Of a stretch of 64,000 nt of DNA, positions 1-7,227 are shown in pieces (position 1 is the first letter of the stretch; each line of letters starts with the position of its first letter). Source of the stretch: Scylla paramamosain (taxonomy: Eukaryota; Arthropoda; Malacostraca; Decapoda; Portunidae); assembly GCF_035594125.1 (NCBI RefSeq), contig NW_026973712.1, positions 68,501 through 132,500 of the forward strand. Reading direction: 5' to 3'. Both the position numbers and the translations under genes were made by a program. Below the pieces are notes generated by a model. It did not search any database. It was given only the letters and a program-made list of their open reading frames with translations, and was not told where the DNA came from.

Positions 1-528
1 AACAGAATTATCATTTGTGGCGTCTCATCGCATTCGCTGCAGCAGAATTCCCCTTTTCAAGATAAGGTCGAAGTGCATGAGAAAATTATTGATCCCGTGA
101 TGGATGATAACAGTCCATACGCCGACCCGCAAACGCACACACTCCTGATATTAGATGACAATTTCCTCACGGCTGGCAATTCTCAAACGATAGCAGAGGC
201 TTTCACCAAAGGGAGACATAAAAATTTGTCAGTTATAATGATAGCACAGAATGTCTTTTTCCCCGGAAAGTATGCTAGAACGATAACTTTAAATGCCTCA
301 CATTACATTCTTATGAAAAACAGAGATATATATCAAATTGAATGTCTGGGCAGGCAACTTTATGGAAGGGAGCGCGCCAAACACTTTGTGGAAATTTATA
401 AAAATGTCGTGCTTAGACGAGATCACGGTTATTTGTTGTGTGATTTATCCCCGAACGCACCCGAAGAAATTCAACTGCGCACGAATATTGTGGATGAGTC
501 ACCCTGTGAGAAAGTCTATCTGCTATGA
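1..528 (+). CDS. Polinton packaging ATPase (HerA/FtsK superfamily), 3' part
   Basis: The frame is open from base 1 to the stop at 526-528, so the gene enters from outside the window and only its C-terminal 175 residues are seen. The hydrophobic strand ending in two aspartates (LLILDDNF, residues about 49-56 of the visible part) is the Walker B motif expected of the HerA/FtsK-type ATPases that pump DNA into capsids. The Walker A motif lies off the edge. Downstream, the segments around GRHKNLSVIMIAQNVF and NASHYILMKNRD match the sensor-like strands seen after Walker B in this family. The stop overlaps the integrase start by 4 bases (ATGA). The Polinton assignment rests on the Walker B segment and on the neighbours. 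The in-frame GTG at 73 is not a real start. Confidence 0.85.
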   Translation, partial: NRIIICGVSSHSLQQNSPFQDKVEVHEKIIDPVMDDNSPYADPQTHTLLILDDNFLTAGNSQTIAEAFTKGRHKNLSVIMIAQNVFFPGKYARTITLNASHYILMKNRDIYQIECLGRQLYGRERAKHFVEIYKNVVLRRDHGYLLCDLSPNAPEEIQLRTNIVDESPCEKVYLL

Positions 529-1625
529 ACGCCGTTTTGGACGAACTTTACCGGGATATGACGAATCCTGCGGCTTTAGGAGGTGTGCAAGCACTCTACA
601 GAGAGGGGAAGAAAAGGGATAAGAATCTAACACTCCGCGATGTGAGGGCATTTCTGCAGGGCAACCGCACTTATACGCTTCACAAGCCGACACTGAAACG
701 TTTTCCGCGACGAAAAATTCTCGCTCCTAAACCGTCCGTCATTTTAACTTGCGATTTGGCTGATTTTGCGAGGCTGCACAGACACAATGGCGGCGTCCGA
801 TACATCATGTTTTGCCTGGACGTTTTCAGCAGATACTTGAAAGTGGCAACGCTGACAAGTAAATCCGGACACAGTAGCCTGCAAGCGCTGAAAAAAGTTC
901 TAGAGTCGGGGAGTTTTACAGGCGTGTCGCGTCTTTTTACCGATCAGGGATCCGAATTTTATAATCAAGCAGTGAAAAAATATCTAACTTTGAAAGGTAT
1001 TACCTTGTATTCCAATTACTCGCGTGAAACAAAGGCGAGTTTGGCAGAAAGGGTCATCCGAACCATAAAGACAAAAATATATAAATATCTCACGCAGAAC
1101 AACACACTGACGTATATTAACGTCTTGCCCACCCTAATAAATACGTACAATCACACCCCACACCGCGGTTTGGGCGGCAACCAAACGCCGGCTCAGGTTC
1201 ACCACCTCCGCGAGCTGTCACAAGTCAGGAAGCAATTTAAACGAATGTATTTAAATCGGCCAAGGGGAAAGAAAGTTGTCAGTCATAAATTAGACGTGGG
1301 AGACATTGTACGCTTGCAACGTGCTTCCCGAACGCAATTTAAATTCAATAAGGGTTATACCGTCAACAATACCGAGGAGCTTTTTAAGATAAGTCGTGTG
1401 GATTACTCACATAAAATCCCTATTTATTTCATAAGGGATTTGGCGGGGGAGGACGTGACCGGCGCTTTCTACAGGGAAGAATTAATCAAGTCCTCTCTTC
1501 CCTCACATTACCAGGTCGATATATTACGATCGAAGGTCGAGCGAGGTAAGAGAAAGTACTTCGTCCACTGGCGTGGGTACCCAGATAAATTTGACAGCTG
1601 GATAGATGCGGACGACTTAGTATAA
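525..1625 (+). CDS. Polinton retroviral-type integrase with C-terminal chromodomain
   Basis: This 366-residue protein is predicted to insert the element into host DNA. The RNase H-fold core carries a DD35E triad: CDLAD with D77 (or D80), FTDQGSEF with D140, and SLAERVIRT with E175. The D140-E175 distance of 35 is exactly the retroviral/Ty3 spacing. Residues about 329-366 form a chromodomain (YFVHWRGYPDKFDSWIDADDL), which in related integrases binds modified histone tails and steers insertion. A basic region at about 52-70 precedes the core. The start ATG (525) lies within the ATGA shared with the ATPase stop, so translation by termination-reinitiation or separate transcripts is possible. All catalytic residues are present and the frame is intact. 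A gypsy origin is excluded because no RT or protease is attached and because of the flanking Polinton genes. Confidence 0.93.
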   Translation: MNAVLDELYRDMTNPAALGGVQALYREGKKRDKNLTLRDVRAFLQGNRTYTLHKPTLKRFPRRKILAPKPSVILTCDLADFARLHRHNGGVRYIMFCLDVFSRYLKVATLTSKSGHSSLQALKKVLESGSFTGVSRLFTDQGSEFYNQAVKKYLTLKGITLYSNYSRETKASLAERVIRTIKTKIYKYLTQNNTLTYINVLPTLINTYNHTPHRGLGGNQTPAQVHHLRELSQVRKQFKRMYLNRPRGKKVVSHKLDVGDIVRLQRASRTQFKFNKGYTVNNTEELFKISRVDYSHKIPIYFIRDLAGEDVTGAFYREELIKSSLPSHYQVDILRSKVERGKRKYFVHWRGYPDKFDSWIDADDLV

Positions 1626-1628
1626 GAT

Positions 1629-1970
1629 ATGGATGAGGAAAAACCATTGATATTGAAGTACAAGGATTTGGTTTTTCTCCTCTCGCACGTCACCCCTAAA
1701 TTGCGGAAGCAGGTCTTGCAAAGTTTGAATAAGCGCGAAGTCAATTGCATCTCGGAAATATTCGCCAACTTTTTGAAGAGACGCCTGACGGACGACGATA
1801 CCATCATTAACCGCCTGAAAAAATTCAAGAGTGATATTCGCACTGTAGCCTTGAAGAAGACGCCCGTGTACAAGAAGAAAGCGATTCTAATCTCCAAACG
1901 AGGTGGTAACATATTGGCCGCGTTACTCCCGATAGCCGTGTCGGCAATAACAAGTTTACTACAGAGATGA
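1629..1970 (+). CDS. Small Polinton-associated protein with Gly-Gly/hydrophobic C-terminus
   Basis: A 113-residue protein of unknown function. The N-terminal two thirds is helical and basic (LRKQVLQSLNKREVNCISEI, then a Lys/Arg-rich stretch at about 62-90). It ends with a Gly-Gly followed by a hydrophobic helix at about 92-111 (GGNILAALLPIAVSAITSLL). From memory of the family, many animal Polintons encode a protein with this plan: a Cys-containing 'N-C-I' helix, a basic linker and a GG-hydrophobic tail. A role as a membrane-active or internal virion protein is plausible but is an inference. It starts 3 bases after the integrase stop and its own stop overlaps the next start by 4 bases (ATGA), so it sits in a tightly packed cluster. 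Confidence 0.7.
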   Translation: MDEEKPLILKYKDLVFLLSHVTPKLRKQVLQSLNKREVNCISEIFANFLKRRLTDDDTIINRLKKFKSDIRTVALKKTPVYKKKAILISKRGGNILAALLPIAVSAITSLLQR

Positions 1971-2485
1971 AAGAATATTGTTTAGTTCCCGTCTCAGTTG
2001 CCGAGAGGTGTAAGTTTAAACCGACCGACAGCACAACTCAGCACCGATTCACGTCAAAACAAGTCAAGAAAAAAAAAAAAACTTCACTTCCGCTACCGGC
2101 CGCCGCCCTCCCCGACGCCGCCAGCGTGACGCCACCACCACGCGCACCTGTCAATCCACCCTTGGATGATTTGATTCGAGTTGCCGTTCCTCCTTCCTTT
2201 AGAGAATATGGTTTATCTCTCTTGAAATTATTGGAGGGTAAACCTGGGATTTCATGGGATGAGCGCGGTAACTTACTTCCACCATTTTCTGGCATAAGCG
2301 TGTTTGATCTCATACGAGTACTCGGTCACGAAAAGGGGGCCGCGAAAAGACTTTCACCCGATAAGCGTCCATTATTATCACTGCTACTTCGCATGGCGCA
2401 ACTCCCCGCGGATGCCATCAGAAATACGACTCAACGAAGTAAACTGATAGGTGGCGGGGTCGGTGACATCTGGGAAGCATATTAA
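1967..2485 (+). CDS. Polinton-associated protein of unknown function
   Basis: A 172-residue protein. The N-terminus (MKEYCLVPVSVAERCK) resembles the short 'MKxxxLVP' opening of a Polinton protein commonly found next to the GG-tailed small protein. A low-complexity linker follows: a Lys run at about 34-38 encoded by a 13-base poly(A) tract, then Ala/Pro-rich sequence to about residue 65. The C-terminal domain (about 67-172) contains ISWDERGNLLPPFSG and SVFDLIRVL, then LPADAIRN, a pattern I associate with this Polinton family. No enzymatic motif is visible and no function is assigned. The start shares an ATGA overlap with the preceding stop. The poly(A) tract inside the gene is a likely place for sequencing or replication slippage, but the frame continues cleanly. 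Confidence 0.65.
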   Translation: MKEYCLVPVSVAERCKFKPTDSTTQHRFTSKQVKKKKKTSLPLPAAALPDAASVTPPPRAPVNPPLDDLIRVAVPPSFREYGLSLLKLLEGKPGISWDERGNLLPPFSGISVFDLIRVLGHEKGAAKRLSPDKRPLLSLLLRMAQLPADAIRNTTQRSKLIGGGVGDIWEAY

Positions 2486-2783
2486 ATGAGAAAGCTCCCC
2501 ATCTTACTCTGTAAACGAGTAAGTACATCAATAATACATGAGAGCACGTGTTAGGCGCGTCAGGGGTGCAGGCCCACGGATGGATAATTGATGAGGGTTA
2601 TGGTCAAAAAAAGGTTCACCCCCCCCCCCTAACCCACATCCCCTAATAAATAATACGTTCCCCGCCCTCCATCCCTTCCCACCAACAAAGGAAAAAAAAA
2701 TAACACCTGCGTCAATTTGAATGAATAAATTCTACTACGCAGAAGGTGTAATATCGACCAATACGTGTGAATAAAGGTCTGCG
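2486..2783 (+). other. Intergenic spacer between two Polinton gene clusters
   Basis: No open frame of note. It holds a 13-base C run near 2619, C-rich and A-rich tracts, and several AATAAA-like hexamers (around 2644, 2725 and 2770) that could end the upstream cluster's transcripts. The next gene starts at 2784. Confidence 0.5.
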
Positions 2784-3452
2784 ATGACACATTTCCCCCT
2801 CACTCCCCTCACAGAGGGTTCAACGTGTGGATCAGCCCTCCAATTACTCGTCAAGATGAAGGTGGTCGAGGGCAAGCTGACCGATGGCATCTTCCGCGAC
2901 CGCCGCTGTTATATCATTTATTCAGTAAATGCCGTCTCCACCGAACCGAGTGGGATTGCGCGGGATCTCAAAACGATTTACCCATACGAGAATACACATG
3001 CAGCTAGAAAGAGACTCTACTCGCTTCATCGGGCCACGGCAGACACGAGAGATGACCCAGGACGTATCATTATCCACGCGCCTCCCACAGGAAGCGTAAA
3101 TCTCCCTCACCTGGTGGCCTGCGTGACTCAGTATGGTTGGGGCGAGGCCGTCGAGGGAAACGAGAAGGCGCGACAGGCAATCGCGACGTCGAAGGATTTG
3201 CCTTACGTGGAAGGACTCAAGATGGATACAAGCGTGAATCGACGTCAACACTTCCAGAATTGCCTGAAAAAGATTGCCCTGCTAGCCATGGCGAACGCTG
3301 AAGTAGAGCAAATTATTATCCCGGAAGGACTGGGATGTAGAGGTCGCTGCCAGGATGAGTGGAAGAATAATTACCTGCCTATGGTGGAAGGGCTGGCGCA
3401 GCGACTTCAACCTTTTGGAGTTGAAACTATTCTGGTGAGGAAGTCTGAATAA
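2784..3452 (+). CDS. Macro-domain (ADP-ribose-binding-like) protein in the Polinton
   Basis: A 222-residue protein that I read as one macro domain. Macro domains bind or hydrolyse ADP-ribose derivatives. Seen in order: a beta-strand/loop GKLTDGIF (about 30-37), the conserved Asn in YSVNAVSTEPSGIARDL (N49, followed by the Gly of the ligand loop), PYENTHAARKR (about 67-77), RIIIHAPP, then the C-terminal NRRQHFQNCLKKIA and the glycine-rich loop IIIPEGLGCRGRC (about 177-189) followed by W193. The order matches the POA1/Appr-1''-p-processing branch (NAV...fPy...R...GIGCGxAG..W). The loop has Arg where that branch often has Gly, so catalysis is uncertain. The start could be M1 or M25. Macro domains are not part of the standard Polinton set, so this is likely cargo, perhaps countering host ADP-ribosylation (inference). 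Confidence 0.7.
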   Translation: MTHFPLTPLTEGSTCGSALQLLVKMKVVEGKLTDGIFRDRRCYIIYSVNAVSTEPSGIARDLKTIYPYENTHAARKRLYSLHRATADTRDDPGRIIIHAPPTGSVNLPHLVACVTQYGWGEAVEGNEKARQAIATSKDLPYVEGLKMDTSVNRRQHFQNCLKKIALLAMANAEVEQIIIPEGLGCRGRCQDEWKNNYLPMVEGLAQRLQPFGVETILVRKSE

Positions 3453-3472
3453 CTATATCATGTAAATTTTAA

Positions 3473-3478
3473 AATAAA
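3473..3478 (+). terminator. Candidate poly(A) signal after the macro-domain gene
   Basis: AATAAA lies 21 bases after the stop at 3452, in AT-rich sequence followed by a GT-rich stretch (gttgatgtgtgtttg), the usual downstream context. Confidence 0.5.
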
Positions 3479-3503
3479 GTTGATGTGTGTTTGACAAATC
3501 GAG

Positions 3504-3510
3504 TATAAAT
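3504..3510 (+). promoter_or_regulatory. Candidate TATA box
   Basis: TATAAAT, about 120 bases upstream of the start of the basic virion-like protein and just after the preceding gene's poly(A) signal. A second transcription unit covering the capsid and protease genes could start just downstream. No other core promoter element is obvious. Confidence 0.35.
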
Positions 3511-3630
3511 GTATTCCTTAATTGGGGTGACCGTTATTATTTATTTTGATCATGGCGGGAGCAGCATATCAGACAGAAATAAATAGCCGGTGATTATGCT
3601 CGACGTCTTATTCATGACGTGACAACCATC

Positions 3631-4059
3631 ATGACGAGAGCGTTCACACCTCCCACTCGAGCGGAATACGACTTGCTTTTTACGCAAAGCAAAGGTGGAG
3701 GCTTAGACGACATTCGGGTTTTTATTCCACCCCATTCAAGAAGAGGTGGCGGTCTATTTTCCGTTTTGAGTGGCTTTGCTAAAAGAGCAATTCCCTTTCT
3801 CATGCGCACTGTAGCACCCGAAGCGCTCCAAATGGGAAAAGGTTTATTAACAGATGTTTTAGAAGGGAAGCGACTTCGCGAATCATTAAGAAATAGAGGT
3901 GTTGCAGCCGTGAAGGGTGTGGGGGAAAGGATAGTTCGAGGCGGACGAGTAATGAAAAAGAGGAAAGTTGGAGTCGGAAAAAAAAAAAAAAAGAGAAAAC
4001 CACCAACCAGGCAACTGAAAAGAAAGACTTGCTATAAAGCAGATATCTTCAATATTTAG
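3631..4059 (+). CDS. Basic Polinton virion/core-like protein (pVI/pX-like)
   Basis: From the ATG at 3631 this encodes 142 residues; an in-frame GTG at 3619 would add four. A glycine-rich lead (SRRGGGLFSVLSGFAKRAIP) enters an amphipathic/hydrophobic helix, then APEALQMGKGLLTDVLEGKR and LRESLRNRG. This order (GGG, helix, 'LTDVLEGKxxxESLxxR') recurs in a small Polinton/adintovirus virion protein compared with adenovirus minor or core proteins. The C-terminus is strongly basic, with a Lys run encoded by a 14-base A tract, consistent with DNA binding inside the particle. Function is inferred from family and location: it lies 13 bases upstream of the major capsid gene. Confidence 0.7.
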   Translation: MTRAFTPPTRAEYDLLFTQSKGGGLDDIRVFIPPHSRRGGGLFSVLSGFAKRAIPFLMRTVAPEALQMGKGLLTDVLEGKRLRESLRNRGVAAVKGVGERIVRGGRVMKKRKVGVGKKKKKRKPPTRQLKRKTCYKADIFNI

Positions 4060-4072
4060 CTTAGTCGCAAAG

Positions 4073-5440
4073 ATGACTCATTACGGTCCGGATGTGCAGG
4101 GTGGAGCGACCTCCACCCCCCTGAGCAATTATCTGACGGCCGTGAGTGAGAACTTTCCGCGGGTGAATCGCTTGCATACCATCGAATCGTCAGTCGCTGC
4201 GAGGGGAAAGTTGGACGTATTACCCGTTAATTTAGATGCAAATGCTAATAATCATGCGGGGATCAACGATCCTTACATTGAATTTAGACTGCCTGGTATT
4301 CCAGGGCAATTTTTGGATCTATCAACGCTGTCTCTAGAATTGCGAGTTAGCGCGACGAAGGCAGACGGCGCGCCACTAGACGATGGCGATCACGTCGTTT
4401 TTAGTAATGGTTTGAATAATACGATGTTTAAGTCATGCGCTTGTTATTTTAACGAACAGCTTGTGGAGTCATCCTCTTTGTTCAACTATCACGCCTTCAT
4501 TAAAATGATTACAACAATCCCTCAGGATAAAATTGACTCTATCGGTCGCGTCGCCTTCTACCATCGTGATTATGATGGATCAAAAGGCATAATCAATAAA
4601 TTTGATGAAGACTATTTCACGGGAGGGAATAAAGACGAGAAACAAATGATGAAAGATTGTAAAACGCACGGCATTTCGATGACTGCGCCTTTGTTTTCGG
4701 ATATATCAAGTCTGGACGCTTATCTGCTTGACTCTGTTGATGTGAGAATTCGATTAGAATTGGCTAACAAAACATGGATTCTTAATTCACACCAAGATGC
4801 CAGCAGTTTCAAATTTAAGCTCGAGATGGCTAAGTTATGGGTTGACCGCGTCACGCCACATCCGCCCGCCTTAGAATCGTTAAATAACTCCTTGACTCGA
4901 AATCCAATGCAATACACTTTTAATAGAACGCTCAATAAAACGTATGTGTTAGCCGCCAATCAAACGTCTTTGATTGCCGAATTACCTTTCGCGCAAATCA
5001 TACCTCAAAATTTGACCATGGCAATAGTTGATATGGACAGCTTACAAGGCGTAATTGATAAGAATGGTTTATATTTTCAACACGCCGATCTGTCACATGT
5101 ACATATCACCGTGAACGGGGCGACCATTTATAACGTTCGCAGCTCTTTCCCGCATCACGCGTCAAAATTGTTTTACACGACCCTTGAGTCACTAGGATTG
5201 GACACGCGTAATTCCCTAACATTTGATGCATTCAATAAAGGTCGGACAGTATGTTTCTTTAACTTTGTGACGGAGGACGTGCACAATGCCATCCCTCTGG
5301 ATAAATCAGGAAATCTAAGAATTAATCTGTCGTTTGCCAAGGGACGTAATCACAACCGCGTCATAATGTTTTTCGCCGACACTACTGGCGTCATAGAAAT
5401 TGATCATTATCGTCACGTTCGCTGCATTGTCCGCGCATAA
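4073..5440 (+). CDS. Polinton major capsid protein (double jelly-roll)
   Basis: A 455-residue protein, within the usual range for Polinton capsid proteins (long known as PY, later shown to be double jelly-roll capsid proteins). Features supporting this: FLDLSTLSLELRV (about 82-94), NGLNNTMFKSCACYFN with the typical 'f.N.l..smF.s..v.lN' pattern (about 112-127), YHAFIKMI, HRDYD, then the second barrel ending in LRINLSFAKG and a final strand pair (VIMFFADTTGVIEIDHYRHV). It is predicted to form the trimeric capsomers of an icosahedral particle. The start ATG is 13 bases after the preceding stop, and the protease follows 6 bases after its own stop. The frame is intact. Alternative identities are unlikely given the context. 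Confidence 0.88.
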   Translation: MTHYGPDVQGGATSTPLSNYLTAVSENFPRVNRLHTIESSVAARGKLDVLPVNLDANANNHAGINDPYIEFRLPGIPGQFLDLSTLSLELRVSATKADGAPLDDGDHVVFSNGLNNTMFKSCACYFNEQLVESSSLFNYHAFIKMITTIPQDKIDSIGRVAFYHRDYDGSKGIINKFDEDYFTGGNKDEKQMMKDCKTHGISMTAPLFSDISSLDAYLLDSVDVRIRLELANKTWILNSHQDASSFKFKLEMAKLWVDRVTPHPPALESLNNSLTRNPMQYTFNRTLNKTYVLAANQTSLIAELPFAQIIPQNLTMAIVDMDSLQGVIDKNGLYFQHADLSHVHITVNGATIYNVRSSFPHHASKLFYTTLESLGLDTRNSLTFDAFNKGRTVCFFNFVTEDVHNAIPLDKSGNLRINLSFAKGRNHNRVIMFFADTTGVIEIDHYRHVRCIVRA

Positions 5441-5446
5441 GCCGTC

Positions 5447-6019
5447 ATGAATGCACGTGAAATACAGGCCGGTCTAGCAGGCATCTTGGGCGATCGAGTT
5501 TATTTTTTAGGCTGTCACGATCATCGCCATGTGACAGATCTGATAAATCTTGCCAGAAAACAGGTGAAGCCATGCGTTTTCATTCTAAATACATTGAGTG
5601 ACTCAAAGACCATGGGCCACTGGATTACTGTTTATCTTAATTTTCAAAGTCAGACCATAGGCTATTACGATAGCTATAACTTGCATCCCAAATACAATTC
5701 CGCTGTCTTACATCATTTTATGCAAACTTGTCCACATATGAAAATTAGCACATTAAATTATCGACTTCAGGGGTTGAATTCCCTCGTGTGTGGCATTTAT
5801 TGCATGTTCTTTTGCCTTCTACTGAGTTGGCATACATTAAAACGTGCAATGTGCATTATTCACGCCACCTTCAAAAAGCATCAATATCTATATAATGACA
5901 AAAAAATTACTCGTATGGCATACGTAATATTTCGTAATATGCCGCATTGCATGCCTACGTTTTGCCCAGCCGGCAGCCAGGCGAGATGTCGTAACATCTG
6001 TAAAGCGGTAATAAGGTAG
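5447..6019 (+). CDS. Adenain-like maturation cysteine protease (C5/Ulp1 fold)
   Basis: A 190-residue cysteine protease predicted to mature capsid and core proteins. The active-site geometry is clear: H58 in GHWITVYL, D75 in GYYDSYN, Q108, and C115 in SLVCGIYC. The spacings H to acid (17) and Q to C (7) equal those known for adenovirus protease (H54/E71/Q115/C122). As is common in Ulp1-type relatives, the acid is Asp rather than Glu. The C-terminal third (about 130-190) is Cys- and basic-rich and not recognised. The start ATG is 6 bases downstream of the capsid gene stop, suggesting a shared transcript. All key residues are present, so it should be active. Confidence 0.9.
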   Translation: MNAREIQAGLAGILGDRVYFLGCHDHRHVTDLINLARKQVKPCVFILNTLSDSKTMGHWITVYLNFQSQTIGYYDSYNLHPKYNSAVLHHFMQTCPHMKISTLNYRLQGLNSLVCGIYCMFFCLLLSWHTLKRAMCIIHATFKKHQYLYNDKKITRMAYVIFRNMPHCMPTFCPAGSQARCRNICKAVIR

Positions 6020-6136
6020 ATTGGGGGGTGGGGTGGGGGTGGGAAAGGGGGTCAATATGGGGTAATTGCTGACGGATAAGCGTCACTTCGCCATCACCTC
6101 TCAACCCAGTCGGACGTCGAAGCCTCATCTCCAAGA
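6020..6136. other. G-rich spacer before the spliced gene
   Basis: Immediately after the protease stop there is a run of G-rich triplets and quartets (about 6022-6050) that could form a G-quadruplex on the + strand or act as a pause or downstream element. No open frame. Confidence 0.3.
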
Positions 6137-6838
6137 ATGGAGCAAGCTAACAAACATTTCATCTTGAGAACTGCGGGTGAGTACGCCATTACCTTGCACG
6201 GCATCTGACATCTTCACCATTGTAAATTACATTAACGTTCTTTGCCAATGAATAAGAAGAGGGAGAGTGGGAGGGGAAATAAAAACTTTTCCATTGTTCT
6301 CATCGTTTTTTTTTTTTTTTTGTCTGTTACAGAACGCATCTCTTTCCGCTTTGATATCTATCTGGGCGATGCTGGGGGTAAGCGAAGCCGTGCTGACCAT
6401 GAGGATGTCAATGTGGAGAAAATGTCAGAACCTGCAAAGAAGAAATTGATCTTTAGTGATGACGACATGTCGCCACTGCCGGCCAGCCCACCTCCTGACG
6501 CTCCATCAGGACAGGAGTCGCAACAGCAGCAGCCGACATCGCAGTCGATTCCGCCACCTCAGGAGTCGCTGATGCCACCTCCGACCGAAGCACAGCCGCA
6601 ACGGTCAGATGAGTCGACAGTAGGCGGCAAAGAGGGTCAGGAGGTGAAGAAGAAGTCGCAGGAAAACAGAAAAAAAAAAAATATTCCCCCTAACACGCCA
6701 GAGGACGACAGCACACCAAAACTCCCCGTTGCTCCAGCCGCCCCTCGTAAGAAGCTGGTTCCTAGAGTTATTAAAACTACGCCCGTCATTGACAGCGATG
6801 ACGATGATCTCTTCGCCTTCAATTCGCAAATGTTTTGA
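6137..6838 (+). CDS. Predicted two-exon acidic/proline-rich Polinton protein
   Basis: I propose exon 1 at 6137-6176 and exon 2 at 6333-6838, 181 residues in total. Exon 1 opens with ATG in a fair context and ends at a consensus donor (G|GTGAGT). The 156-base intron contains an in-frame stop, a long pyrimidine tract (17 consecutive T) and a consensus acceptor (TGTCTGTTACAG). The split codon rejoins in the frame that stays open to 6838. Exon 2 encodes a basic patch (PAKKKLIF, nuclear-localisation-like), SDDDMSPLP, a Pro/Gln-rich middle, a Lys-rich stretch from a poly(A) tract, and an acidic tail (DSDDDDLFAF). The composition suggests a disordered regulatory or scaffold protein; the function is not recognised. 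The alternative is an unspliced frame from ATG 6248, which would begin with a hydrophobic poly-Phe segment encoded by the T tract. Confidence 0.55.
6177..6332 (+). other. Predicted spliceosomal intron
   Basis: GTGAGT donor at 6177, pyrimidine tract at about 6305-6322, acceptor AG at 6331-6332. Length 156 bases, with an in-frame TGA when read through. Splicing would keep the downstream frame. Confidence 0.55.
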
Positions 6839-6886
6839 ATGAAAGAGATGTATTTGCCCTAATAAGCAATGAGCTGTATTTGTCCT

Positions 6887-6898
6887 AATAAAAATAAA
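6887..6898 (+). terminator. Poly(A) signals downstream of the last Polinton gene
   Basis: Two tandem AATAAA hexamers (6887-6892 and 6893-6898), about 50 bases after the stop at 6838, mark the likely 3' end of the rightmost Polinton transcript. Confidence 0.5.
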
Positions 6899-6928
6899 AT
6901 GTTCCATCGACTCTGCATAACCTTTCTA

Positions 6929-6979
6929 ATAATAATAATAATAATAATAATAATATTAATAATAATAATAATAATAATG
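6929..6979. repeat. (AAT)n microsatellite
   Basis: About 16 AAT/TAA triplets with one interruption, just outside the last Polinton gene. Confidence 0.9.
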
Positions 6980-7227
6980 ATAGTAATAAGACCGCCATCC
7001 GACATAAGTATTACGTCAGCCATGCCGCTGGTGGTCGGTGAAAGTGGAAGAGGCCGCCGCTCCGCCCTGGCCGTCACAGACGCTTTCTCCAGGTAAAAAG
7101 GATGGACAGGTAACGGGATCTCGTGCGGCAGTCGCGACGACCTTGACCATAGGGGATGTATTGAGATGTCGGAGGGAACGCGTGATGGCAACACTCGGTC
7201 ATCCCACCCTCCAGGATTCCGTGAATG

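Larger units (their letters stand above)
1..6900 (+). mobile_element. Maverick/Polinton element, right-hand part
   Basis: Nine consecutive + strand genes form a recognisable Polinton set: HerA/FtsK-type packaging ATPase, retroviral-type integrase with chromodomain, two small Polinton-associated proteins, a macro-domain protein, a basic virion-like protein, double jelly-roll capsid protein, adenain-like protease and an acidic protein. Several genes overlap or nearly abut, as in a virus. The left end, the protein-primed DNA polymerase B and the penton protein are not in the window and probably lie to the left. I could not place the right terminus: no terminal inverted repeat can be matched without the other end. 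The last gene ends at 6838 and poly(A) signals follow at 6887-6898, so about 6900 is a minimum. All frames are open apart from one predicted intron, which suggests a young or constrained copy. Confidence 0.9.

Noticed and set aside
73..528. GTG at 73 as start of the ATPase
   Set aside because: The frame is open back to base 1 and the Walker A region must lie upstream.
6248..6838. Unspliced reading of the last Polinton gene from ATG 6248
   Set aside because: It would begin with a poly-Phe hydrophobic stretch encoded by the T tract, which is better explained as a splice acceptor tract.
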